DNA of 12,077 nucleotides from positions 1 through 12,077 of the forward strand of contig CAZBAO010000050.1 of NCBI GenBank assembly GCA_964490085.1. The letters are read 5' to 3'. A program made the position numbers and the translations under genes. Below are positions 1 to 6,741 of this stretch, one piece after another. Under the pieces are notes generated by a model that worked only from the letters and a program-made list of their open reading frames with translations, ran no database searches and was not told where the DNA came from. Position 1 is the stretch's first letter. Every line of letters begins with the position of its first letter. The DNA is from RGIG3009 sp964490085 (GTDB lineage Bacteria > Bacillota > Clostridia > Oscillospirales > Acutalibacteraceae).

Positions 1-1
1 C

Positions 2-1051
2 GGTTGCACCGGTATGGTGGGTCAGCGTTTCGCGACCTTGCTCGCAGAGCATCCGTGGTTTGAGGTGTCTGTCCTCGCGGCAAGTCCGCGTTCCGCCGGC
101 AAGACATATGAAGAAGCCATCGGCAGCCGTTGGGCTATGACCGTTCCGATGCCGGAAAAATTGAAGAATATGACGGTATACGACGCCGCAAACGTGGAAG
201 AAGTCGCCGCAAAAGCAGATTTCGTGTTCTGTGCCGTGGATATGCCGAAAGATCAGATCCGCGCGTTAGAAGAAACCTATGCGAAAGCGGAGTGCCCCGT
301 CGTTTCCAATAACAGTGCCCATCGCGGTACGGCGGACGTCCCGATGATCATTCCAGAGCTTAACGATTCCCACATGAAGGTCATCGCTTCTCAGCGCAAG
401 CGTTTGGGTACCAAACGCGGCTTCATCGCCGTCAAATCCAACTGCTCTCTGCAAAGCTACGTGCCGGCTCTGTTCCCGCTGTCTAAGTGGGGGATCACTA
501 AGTCGCTCGTTTGCACCTATCAGGCGATCTCCGGTGCCGGTAAAACCTTTGAACGTTGGCCCGAAATGGTGGACAACGTCATCCCCTATATCGGCGGTGA
601 GGAAGAAAAGTCCGAGAAAGAACCGCTCAAGATCTGGGGCAAGGTCGAAAACGGCGTTATCGTCAACGCCACCTCTCCCGAGATCACCGCGCAGTGCTTG
701 CGCGTTCCGGTATCCGACGGTCACTTTGCTGCCGTATTCTGCAGCTTTGAGAATAAGCCCTCCAAGGAAGAGATCATCGAAACCTGGAAATCCTTCAAGG
801 GCCGTCCGCAGGAGCTTGACTTGCCCAGCGCTCCCAAGCAATTCCTGCATTATTTCGAAGAGGACAATATGCCGCAAGCAAACCTGCACCGCGGCTTAGA
901 GGGCGGCATGGCCGTATCTCTCGGTCGTCTGCGCGAGGATACGCAGTACGATTATAAGTATGTCGGTTTGTCCCACAATACCCTGCGCGGCGCAGCCGGC
1001 GGTGCCGTACTGCTCGCTGAACTGCTTTGCGCCGAGGGCTACATGGACTAA
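2..1051 (+). CDS. asd: Aspartate-semialdehyde dehydrogenase, 5' end missing
   Basis: Reduces aspartyl-4-phosphate to aspartate-4-semialdehyde with NADPH in the cytoplasm, the branch-point reaction to lysine/diaminopimelate, threonine and methionine. The reading frame is already open at base 2 and begins inside the Rossmann glycine-rich loop (GCTGMVGQRF), so perhaps a dozen or fewer N-terminal residues lie outside the window; the first ATG (base 14) is not the start. Visible signatures are SNNSAHR, the catalytic cysteine in SNCSLQ (codon 443-445), QAISGAGK, and the catalytic histidine in SDGHFAAVF (codon 722-724). The visible 349 residues and the motif spelling fit the archaeal/fungal-like ASADH branch (about 350-360 aa) better than the E. 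coli-type one. It is the first visible gene of an asd-dapA-dapB operon, 22 bases before dapA. Confidence 0.95.
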   Translation, partial: GCTGMVGQRFATLLAEHPWFEVSVLAASPRSAGKTYEEAIGSRWAMTVPMPEKLKNMTVYDAANVEEVAAKADFVFCAVDMPKDQIRALEETYAKAECPVVSNNSAHRGTADVPMIIPELNDSHMKVIASQRKRLGTKRGFIAVKSNCSLQSYVPALFPLSKWGITKSLVCTYQAISGAGKTFERWPEMVDNVIPYIGGEEEKSEKEPLKIWGKVENGVIVNATSPEITAQCLRVPVSDGHFAAVFCSFENKPSKEEIIETWKSFKGRPQELDLPSAPKQFLHYFEEDNMPQANLHRGLEGGMAVSLGRLREDTQYDYKYVGLSHNTLRGAAGGAVLLAELLCAEGYMD

Positions 1052-1073
1052 AATTTTAATAGGAGGGCTGTGC

Positions 1074-1971
1074 GTGAGTAGACCCGTACTCTTTACCGGT
1101 GCAGGCGTTGCACTGGTCACCCCGATGGAAAAGGACGGACGTATCAATTATGAGAAGTACCGTGAGCTGATCGATTTTCAGATCGCACATGGAACAGACG
1201 CGATCATCTCTGTCGGCACCACCGGCGAAGCCCCCACTTTAGAAGACGACGAGCATCTGCACGCGTTTGAGGTCGCCATTGAGCAGACCAACGGTCGCNN
1301 NNNNNNNNCGCGTGCCGATGATTGCCGGTACCGGCTCCAACAACACCGAGCATTGCATCTATATGTCTCGCGAAGCAAAAGCGATGGGTGCGGACGGTTT
1401 GCTGCTCGTTACACCCTATTACAACAAAACCTCACAACGGGGGCTTATCGCGCATTATACCAAGATCGCCGCTTCGGTGGATCTTCCGATCATTCTGTAC
1501 AACGTACCGTCACGGACGGGTGTCAACCTGCAGCCGCAAACGGTTGCGGAACTTGCCAAAATCCCAAACATCGTTGGCTTAAAGCAAGCCAGCGGTAACC
1601 TGTCGGAAACGGCACAGATCGCGGCTTTGTGTGACCTTCCCCTCTATTCCGGCAACGACGATCAGATCGTTCCCCTGCTGGCACTCGGCGGAAAAGGCGT
1701 TATTTCCGTGCTGTCCAACGTAGTGCCGCAGGAAACACACGACATCTGTCAGGCATGGTTTGATGGCGACGTGCAGCGTTCCTTGGAGCTACAGCTCAAG
1801 TATCTTGAGCTTGCCAATGCGCTGTTTATGGACGTTAATCCCATTCCTGTTAAAGAGGCTATGAATCAAATGGGCATGGCAGTCGGTGACTGTCGCTTGC
1901 CGCTTTACAGCATGACTGATGCCATGAAGCAAAACATGACAGACGTCTTAAAACGCTATCACTTGATTTAA
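1074..1971 (+). CDS. dapA: 4-hydroxy-tetrahydrodipicolinate synthase, split by an assembly gap
   Basis: Condenses pyruvate with aspartate semialdehyde through a lysine Schiff base, the first committed step to diaminopimelate. The start is GTG 1074, six bases after a strong AGGAGGG at 1061-1067; the GTG at 1070 meets a stop two codons later. The TIM-barrel signatures are all present: SVGTTGEAPTL (substrate threonines), IAGTGSNNT, VTPYYNK (catalytic tyrosine), LYNVPSRTG and the Schiff-base lysine in GLKQASGN. Ten Ns at 1299-1308 shift the frame: the left part reads in one frame up to NGR, the right part resumes in another at RVPMIAG. Deleting the Ns and one duplicated CGC (13 bases) restores a 294-aa protein, the normal family length. 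I therefore treat the gene as intact in the organism and broken only in the assembly. Confidence 0.95.
1299..1308. other. Scaffold gap of ten Ns inside dapA
   Basis: Ten undetermined bases. The left flank ends in CGC (1296-1298) and the right flank begins with CGC (1309-1311). The flanking protein pieces join without loss as NGR-VPMIAG, the usual DapA spelling, if these two CGCs are one and the same. The real gap is then zero or negative and the Ns are scaffolding padding. Confidence 0.9.
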
Positions 1972-1982
1972 AGGAGTTTACT

Positions 1983-2738
1983 ATGACTCGTATCATTCTT
2001 TCCGGCTGTAACGGTAAAATGGGAAAAAACATCACGCAGTGCGTAGCACAGCGTGATGATTCTAAGATCGTTGCAGGCTTTGATATCAACACTGAAGCGT
2101 CGGCATATCCGGTATATGCCGATCCTGCCCAATGTAATATTGAGGCGGATGTGATCATTGATTTTTCGCATCCGGCAATGCTGGATGGCATCTTGGCATA
2201 CGCAAAAGCACACAAGTTGCCGATCGTGATCGCTACGACCGGTCTTTCCGATGCCCAATCGCAGGCGATCCGAGCTGCCGCTTCTGAAATCGCAGTTTTT
2301 TCCAGCGCTAACATGTCGCTCGGCATCAGCCTGCTCGCGGAACTTGCTAAAAAAGCGGCTTCCGTTCTCGGCACGTCCTTTGATGTGGAGATCATTGAAA
2401 AGCATCATAATCAGAAGATCGACGCTCCCTCCGGAACAGCGCTCATGTTAGCCGATGCCGTAAAAGACGGACTCCCCTACGCGCCTGAATACGTGTTTGA
2501 CCGCCATGCGGTTCGTCAAAAACGCGATGCGCACGAGATCGGTTTCAGTTCGATTCGCGGCGGCACCATCGTCGGTGAACACGACGTGTTGTTTGCCGGA
2601 CATGACGAATGTATCACGCTATCCCATACAGCCACATCTAAAAGCGTGTTTGCGACCGGCGCCATCAACGCCGCCGCCTTCTTAGTCGGGAAACCGGCAG
2701 GCTACTATACCATGAAGGATCTTGTCGCAAAGAATTAA
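1983..2738 (+). CDS. dapB: 4-hydroxy-tetrahydrodipicolinate reductase
   Basis: Reduces the DapA product to tetrahydrodipicolinate with NAD(P)H, supplying the diaminopimelate/lysine branch and, in spore formers, the precursor pool for dipicolinate. The 251-aa length is typical. In order: N-terminal dinucleotide loop GCNGKMG (residues 8-14), IIDFSHP (58-64), ATTGLS (84-89), the catalytic and substrate-binding signature EIIEKHHNQKIDAPSGTA (136-153, with the His pair at 141-142 and Lys145), and the C-terminal IRGGTIVGEHDV. The ATG at 1983 follows an AAGGAG that begins at the last base of the dapA stop, 11 bases after dapA, so the two are cotranscribed and probably coupled. No odd residues seen. 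Confidence 0.96.
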   Translation: MTRIILSGCNGKMGKNITQCVAQRDDSKIVAGFDINTEASAYPVYADPAQCNIEADVIIDFSHPAMLDGILAYAKAHKLPIVIATTGLSDAQSQAIRAAASEIAVFSSANMSLGISLLAELAKKAASVLGTSFDVEIIEKHHNQKIDAPSGTALMLADAVKDGLPYAPEYVFDRHAVRQKRDAHEIGFSSIRGGTIVGEHDVLFAGHDECITLSHTATSKSVFATGAINAAAFLVGKPAGYYTMKDLVAKN

Positions 2739-2762
2739 CGATACGAAAAGTCGCCACACAGT

Positions 2763-2810
2763 TGATACGATCCCCGTCGAGTGTACTCTCGGCGGGGATT
2801 TATTGTATCA
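2763..2810 (+). terminator. Terminator of the asd-dapA-dapB operon
   Basis: A 12-bp stem pairs 2770-2781 with 2788-2799 (core ATCCCCG/CGGGGAT, one G-T pair) around a 6-base loop, followed by TTTATTGTAT. An outer TGATAC/GTATCA pair at 2763-2768 and 2805-2810 could extend it. It lies 31 bases after the dapB stop. The T tract is interrupted, so efficiency is uncertain. Confidence 0.75.
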
Positions 2811-2837
2811 AAAAGCATAAAAGCGATTTTTCAGAAA

Positions 2838-2870
2838 ATAAAAACCGTCCTCGAAATTCGCGAGGACGGT
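2838..2870 (-). terminator. Terminator of spo0A
   Basis: A perfect 10-bp stem (ACCGTCCTCG at 2844-2853 with CGAGGACGGT at 2861-2870, 7-base loop). Read on the - strand it is followed by TTTTTATTTT, a good Rho-independent layout, about 20 bases past the spo0A stop. With the dap terminator it insulates two convergent units. Confidence 0.85.
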
Positions 2871-2889
2871 ATATAACGACGGAGATCCG

Positions 2890-3657
2890 TCAAGAAATTT
2901 TCAACTGCAAGCGGAATTTATCCGATATCATGGCAATAAACTCCGAATTGGTGGGCTTTCCGCGTTCGTTGTGAATGGTATATCCGAAATACGAATTCAA
3001 TACGTCGACATCGCCGCGATCCCATGCAACCTCGATCGCATGACGAATAGCGCGCTCTACGCGCGAAGAAGTGGTCCCATGCTTTTTGGCGACAGCCGGA
3101 TATAGACGCTTGGTAACAGCATTGATGATCTCTTCATCCTCGATTGCCATCATAATTGAATCACGCAGATACTGATACCCCTTGATATGTGCCGGCACTC
3201 CGATCTGGTGCAAAATATCCGTGACGCGGATTTCCAGATTATTCACAGCAGCACCGCCTCGGCGCATCGGTTCAATTTTCCCTTTGTTTGACAACGTTAA
3301 AATACGCGCCGCCATTTCATCGGCATCAAACGGCTTTAGGAAATAGTAATTCGCGCCCGCCTCGATCGCTTCGCGTTCCAGATTGGCATTATCAAAACCG
3401 GACATGATCATAAACCGTGGTGCATCCGGCAAATTCATGGAACGTACGCTGTTCATAACGCCGATCGCATCCAATCGCGGCAAGAAAAAATCCAAAATGA
3501 CAACATCCGGCTGCTTTTGTGAAATAGTATCGACGACGATTTTCCCATCCTTCTCTGTCAAATCGACCTCTAATCCATGACTCCGCATTCTTGCGGCACA
3601 CGGTATTCCGAAACTTTCGCTGTTATCTGCTAACAGTACCTTGATTTTCTTCTCCAA
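2890..3657 (-). CDS. spo0A: Sporulation master response regulator Spo0A
   Basis: DNA-binding regulator that, when phosphorylated, commits the cell to sporulation. An N-terminal receiver domain (about 5-120) carries D11, the phosphoacceptor D56 (VVILDFFLP, same number as in Bacillus subtilis), S86 in the switch position and K108 in FLKPF. A linker leads to the Spo0A C-terminal domain (about 143-255) with VPAHIKGYQYLRD, the recognition region SRVERAIRHAIEVAW (198-212), FGYT and GKPTNSEFIAMI (233-244), all very close to known Spo0A. The total of 255 aa is typical. The start is TTG at 3657: GGGAGG sits about ten bases upstream, a stop codon lies in frame just before, and the nearby ATG is out of frame and runs directly into TAA. 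The acidic pair of the receiver (Asp-Asp in B. subtilis) reads Asp-Asn here. Confidence 0.97.
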   Translation of the reverse strand: MEKKIKVLLADNSESFGIPCAARMRSHGLEVDLTEKDGKIVVDTISQKQPDVVILDFFLPRLDAIGVMNSVRSMNLPDAPRFMIMSGFDNANLEREAIEAGANYYFLKPFDADEMAARILTLSNKGKIEPMRRGGAAVNNLEIRVTDILHQIGVPAHIKGYQYLRDSIMMAIEDEEIINAVTKRLYPAVAKKHGTTSSRVERAIRHAIEVAWDRGDVDVLNSYFGYTIHNERGKPTNSEFIAMISDKFRLQLKIS

Positions 3658-3695
3658 GTTACATAAACCTCCCTAATATTTTTGCCGGCAACATT

Positions 3696-3724
3696 AGATT
3701 ACCATAAACTGGAAAATATTTCAA
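3696..3724 (-). promoter_or_regulatory. Probable spo0A promoter
   Basis: On the - strand: TTGAAA (3719-3724), 17-base spacer, TAATCT (3696-3701) preceded by TGG, an extended -10. Transcription would start near 3689 and leave a leader of about 30 bases containing the GGGAGG site. The -10 itself matches the consensus poorly. No convincing sigma-H promoter was seen. Confidence 0.4.
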
Positions 3725-3824
3725 GTACTTGGAAATTATTTTTGAACTTTGTGCAAAAGAATAAAAAAACAAGGAATTTTCAAATAGGAAAACGTAAATT
3801 TTCATAAAATTGCATCTTCGATCT

Positions 3825-3842
3825 TGTCAAACAATGTCGACA
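3825..3842. promoter_or_regulatory. Possible Spo0A-binding (0A-box-like) sequences
   Basis: TGTCAAA (3825-3831) and the palindrome TGTCGACA (3835-3842) each match the known 0A box TGTCGAA in six of seven positions, the palindrome in both orientations, ten bases apart. They lie about 170-185 bases upstream of the spo0A start. The first also reads as TTGACA on the - strand, with a weak TATGAA (3801-3806) 18 bases on, a possible second upstream promoter. Spo0A autoregulation is known in Bacillus; here it is inference. Confidence 0.3.
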
Positions 3843-3857
3843 AACAGTCAAAACCGA

Positions 3858-3881
3858 AAGCCCCCTCTCTCGAGGGGGCTT
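3858..3881 (-). terminator. Terminator of the glycyl radical enzyme operon
   Basis: A 10-bp GC-rich stem (core GCCCCCTC at 3860-3867 with GAGGGGGC at 3872-3879, loop TCTC) lies 15 bases past the activase stop. On the - strand it is followed by CGGTTTTGACTGTTT, a weak T-rich tail. Confidence 0.7.
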
Positions 3882-3896
3882 CTCCGATCGTGTCTT

Positions 3897-4658
3897 TCAA
3901 TCAAAAAACTCGTAATCCATATTCAGCATTTTATACTTTGCACCTGCCATGGTATTAAAGGGCAACTGCTCCCACGGGCTGTCACCGATGATGTTTCGAA
4001 TGGCATCAAGGTTCGCGTGCGTATCGGTAATACCGGGTATCAACGGTGTTCGGATGAGAAACGGCTTACCGCTTTGACGCAGGATCTCAAAATTATCAAG
4101 GATCCGTTCGTTGCCGCGTCCGGTATAGCGTTTATGCCGTTCACTGTCAGCCAGCTTGATATCCATGATGACGTAATCAAGTTTATCGATCACTTTTTTA
4201 AAGACCTCACCGTCAGCGTAACCGCTCGTTTCCACGCAAAGGTGATAACCGCTTAATTCCTCTGCCAGTTCAAGCAAGAACTCGTGTTGTGCCAACGGTT
4301 CGCCACCGGAAAAAGTAAAACCGCCGAATGTTTCGCCTAAAATATCAGCCGTTTCTTTCAGCTCTTTTGCCAATTCATCGACGGAGACTTCCCTGCCGGC
4401 TATCTCAAGGCAATTTTCGGGACAGCTGTGTATACACCGGCCGAACGGTTGGCATTCCGCATGCTCGCACGGTTTCTGACAGCTTTGACAATGGATGCAC
4501 TTGGCCTGCTTATACATAAGCTGAGGTTCAAAGCTTAACCCTTCTGGATTATGGCACCACTTACAGCGAAGCGGGCAACCCTTGAAAAAGACCGTGGTTC
4601 GAATTCCGGGGCCGTCGTGAACCGCCATTTCTTTAATGTCAAATACCGTTGCCTTCAT
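3897..4658 (-). CDS. Glycyl radical enzyme activase (radical SAM, ferredoxin insert)
   Basis: Installs the glycyl radical on its partner GRE by reductive cleavage of S-adenosylmethionine; oxygen-sensitive and cytoplasmic. The radical-SAM cysteines are in GCPLRCKWCHNPEG (C28, C32, C35, CxxxCxxC), after the activase signature HDGPGIRTTVFFKG. Between about residues 54 and 83 lie eight cysteines (54, 57, 60, 64, 69, 75, 79, 83), the ferredoxin-like insert seen in activases of eliminase/decarboxylase GREs and absent from the classical PFL activase. FTFSGGEPL (114-122) is the SAM-contacting GGE motif. At 253 aa it is shorter than the roughly 300 aa usual for insert-bearing activases. The ATG overlaps the GRE stop by four bases (ATGA, 4655-4658), so translation is coupled and the partner is clear. 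Specific substrate class is not readable, so no gene symbol is given. Confidence 0.92.
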   Translation of the reverse strand: MKATVFDIKEMAVHDGPGIRTTVFFKGCPLRCKWCHNPEGLSFEPQLMYKQAKCIHCQSCQKPCEHAECQPFGRCIHSCPENCLEIAGREVSVDELAKELKETADILGETFGGFTFSGGEPLAQHEFLLELAEELSGYHLCVETSGYADGEVFKKVIDKLDYVIMDIKLADSERHKRYTGRGNERILDNFEILRQSGKPFLIRTPLIPGITDTHANLDAIRNIIGDSPWEQLPFNTMAGAKYKMLNMDYEFFD

Positions 4659-6640
4659 ACGGTGTACGCCTGTCTTGCAATCACGTGGTCTTGATACTCT
4701 TTGTCAAGCTCCACGAAATACGCACTCCAACCCCAGATTCGCACGACCAGCTGTCGGTGATCTTCGGGATGCTTTTGCGCATCAAGCAGCTTTTCACGAT
4801 TGATCGTGTTCAGCTGAAGCTGATGACCGCCTCTGTCGATAAAGTTCTTGACAAGCTTACCGACCTTTTCGACTCCGTCATCATCCGCAAAAATACTCTG
4901 ATGGAATTCAAGCGTCAACGGGCCACCGTTCATAACGTTCTCAAAATGCTGCTTCGTCATAGAGGCAATAACCGAGACCGGCCCTTTCACCTTAGCAAAC
5001 AAACTGACCGAATAGTTCGTTCCGAACGGTTCCTTTGCACGGCGGCCATCCGGTGAAGCCCCGATCTCGTTGGCATGCCACAGATAATACATGGCCGAAC
5101 CGGTTCCTGCACGGTAAATACCGCCGCGGCAATTCGTTTTGCCTTTCAGCGAATCCGCCAGCGTATCCAGCAACTCCGTTGCAATATTGTCCACAAAATC
5201 ATCGTTATTGCCGAGCTTTGGTGCTTCAAACCGAAGCATGTGCAGCAGTTCGGGTGTATCCTCAAAATTGCCGTCCACAGCGTCGAGCAGGTCTTGCTTT
5301 TCAAGGGATCCCTCTTCAAAAACATATTTCTTTATCACCGCAAGGCTATCGGCAGCAGTGGCAATACCGGTACCGTGGACACCGAAGTTGTTATATTTTC
5401 CGCCCTCGTAGATGTTGCAATCCATTAAGACGTTCAAAAACGGCGACGGCACAAACCACACGTTACTAATGCTGCTGCAAATGCGGTCACATTCCTTTTG
5501 GATCTCATCTTGAACGCGGCTGAAAAACTCTTCATAGGTATGGCAGGCATGCAAGTGATCATGCAACGCAATATCCACCATCTTCGGGAACGATACAGCC
5601 GCAATATTCGCGATGTCCGCACCGACTTTTGGTATAATGAACTCCCAGCAGGCGGCTACGGTATAATTCGCGGCATCGTCGTGCTCATAGCCCATCTTTT
5701 CCAAAGCGGGTATCACGAGATCGTCATTGGAATATTGCGGAAAACCAAGACCCGCTTTTGTCAAGTGGGTCGCAAGGGTGTACCGCTCCGCAGGTGTGGC
5801 TTTGGAAACTCGCAGGTTGATCTTCGGATCGATCAACTTGTTGTTGTAGGAAGCCTTCAAGCACAGCTCGGACAAGACGTTGAACACGTCATCCCCATTT
5901 TCATCCACGCCGCCAAGCATCATGCTTTGACCGTTATCGCCCTGCTGAACACCGACGTAAATATCGCTGTCCTTATTGAAAGAGAGGAAGAAATCCTCAA
6001 CCAGCTCAAGAGCCGACTCGGCCGTATAAACGCCTTTGTCCATATCGGCTTTCAGGTAGGGGTACATATGCTTGTCAAAACGGCCGATCGTGTTATGATA
6101 ATCTCCCTCAAGCCAAAGCGAATAATGGATGATCCGGAAGAATTGCAACGCCTCACGGAAATTACGCGCCGGATAGCGAGGAACTTGGGTCAGTATCTCC
6201 ACCAGGTCCGCTCTGCCCTGTTTTTTGGCTTCCTCCAAATATTTGTCCGAAAGCTTGAGAATGTTGTCGATCGCACGCTTGCCGTACGCATCCGCCTCTT
6301 CCCGTTTTTTTAGTAAACCGACCGCGATCGCATCATAATAATTCGGCGATACATTCGACATAAAGCCCAATTCGTGGATATAATACTTCTCGCGTATTTC
6401 TTCCCACTCGGCATCCGTAAAGATCGGAGGCAGATTCGAAACAGTACGCATAAACACGATCTTCTCACCCTCAAAAATGACAGGCGTTTCCTCATTACAC
6501 ATTAGATCAAAACGCTGTGCCATTCTTTCGATGGGGGCGACCTTTTCCGCGGAAAACTTTTCGGCTAAATTTGTCTCCAACGTTCTCCGGTAGGCATGGT
6601 GTTTTTTCGAAATAAAAAACTCATACAGTTCGCGATTCAT
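4655..6640 (-). CDS. Short glycyl radical enzyme of unknown substrate (PFL-like)
   Basis: Member of the pyruvate formate-lyase/GRE superfamily, which uses a backbone glycyl radical and a cysteine thiyl for C-C, C-O, C-N or C-S chemistry under anoxia. The start is ATG 6640 with AAGGAG just upstream; a TTG at 6658 would include the ribosome site and is rejected. Of 661 aa: YTVAACWEFIIPK holds the thiyl Cys331 and Glu333, the C-x-E pair found in eliminase and decarboxylase GREs but not PFL, which has Cys-Cys. SPDGRRA (529-535) and GGHQLQLNTI (604-613) are conserved GRE motifs. The radical Gly637 is in RIWGWSAYF near the C-terminus, where the usual spelling is like RVSGYSA. It is much shorter than glycerol dehydratase (about 790) or choline lyase (about 850). 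Residues around the cysteine do not match GCVEP. I cannot assign a substrate. Confidence 0.9.
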   Translation of the reverse strand: MNRELYEFFISKKHHAYRRTLETNLAEKFSAEKVAPIERMAQRFDLMCNEETPVIFEGEKIVFMRTVSNLPPIFTDAEWEEIREKYYIHELGFMSNVSPNYYDAIAVGLLKKREEADAYGKRAIDNILKLSDKYLEEAKKQGRADLVEILTQVPRYPARNFREALQFFRIIHYSLWLEGDYHNTIGRFDKHMYPYLKADMDKGVYTAESALELVEDFFLSFNKDSDIYVGVQQGDNGQSMMLGGVDENGDDVFNVLSELCLKASYNNKLIDPKINLRVSKATPAERYTLATHLTKAGLGFPQYSNDDLVIPALEKMGYEHDDAANYTVAACWEFIIPKVGADIANIAAVSFPKMVDIALHDHLHACHTYEEFFSRVQDEIQKECDRICSSISNVWFVPSPFLNVLMDCNIYEGGKYNNFGVHGTGIATAADSLAVIKKYVFEEGSLEKQDLLDAVDGNFEDTPELLHMLRFEAPKLGNNDDFVDNIATELLDTLADSLKGKTNCRGGIYRAGTGSAMYYLWHANEIGASPDGRRAKEPFGTNYSVSLFAKVKGPVSVIASMTKQHFENVMNGGPLTLEFHQSIFADDDGVEKVGKLVKNFIDRGGHQLQLNTINREKLLDAQKHPEDHRQLVVRIWGWSAYFVELDKEYQDHVIARQAYTV

Positions 6641-6669
6641 AACAAACACTCCTTCCAAATTATATTTTA

Positions 6670-6717
6670 TAGCAAATACTTGACACTATCTTGCTAAATG
6701 TTGTAAAATATCAGCAA
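6670..6717. promoter_or_regulatory. Possible AraC-type operator between the GRE operon and its regulator
   Basis: AGCAA recurs three times: direct at 6671-6675, inverted at 6691-6695 (with flanking bases a TAGCAA/TTGCTA repeat, 6670-6675 and 6691-6696), and direct again at 6713-6717. The centres are 20 and 22 bp apart, about two helical turns each, and the outer two are exactly 42 bp apart. The array covers the regulator's promoter. On the - strand a TATAAA (6666-6671) and a TATAAT (6659-6664) could serve the GRE operon, but neither has a good -35, which would fit activator dependence. Confidence 0.4.
6680..6709 (+). promoter_or_regulatory. Promoter of the GRE-linked AraC-type regulator
   Basis: TTGACA (6680-6685, perfect), 18-base spacer, TAAAAT (6704-6709, five of six). 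Transcription would begin near 6716, giving a leader of about 26 bases to ATG 6742. This excludes the TTG at 6691, which lies within the spacer. Confidence 0.7.
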
Positions 6718-6741
6718 CAAATTATCTTTTTGAGGTGTGCC

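Noticed and set aside
266..889. A 207-codon open frame on the - strand across asd
   Set aside because: It lies entirely within asd, whose + strand frame has all catalytic motifs; no ribosome site or known family signature.
1267..1971. Separate ORF for the 3' part of dapA, suggesting a pseudogene
   Set aside because: The break coincides with the N gap and is repaired exactly by removing the padding and the duplicated CGC.
2739..2889. Small ORF (from 2762) between dapB and spo0A
   Set aside because: It is composed of the two terminator hairpins and the antisense end of spo0A.
5498..6313. A 271-codon + strand frame inside the GRE gene
   Set aside because: Antisense shadow of a well-supported GRE; the translation shows no recognisable domain and no ribosome site.
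6691..6741. Upstream TTG start for the first AraC-type regulator (17 extra residues)
   Set aside because: The TTG lies between the -35 and -10 of the gene's own promoter; ATG 6742 has the ribosome site.
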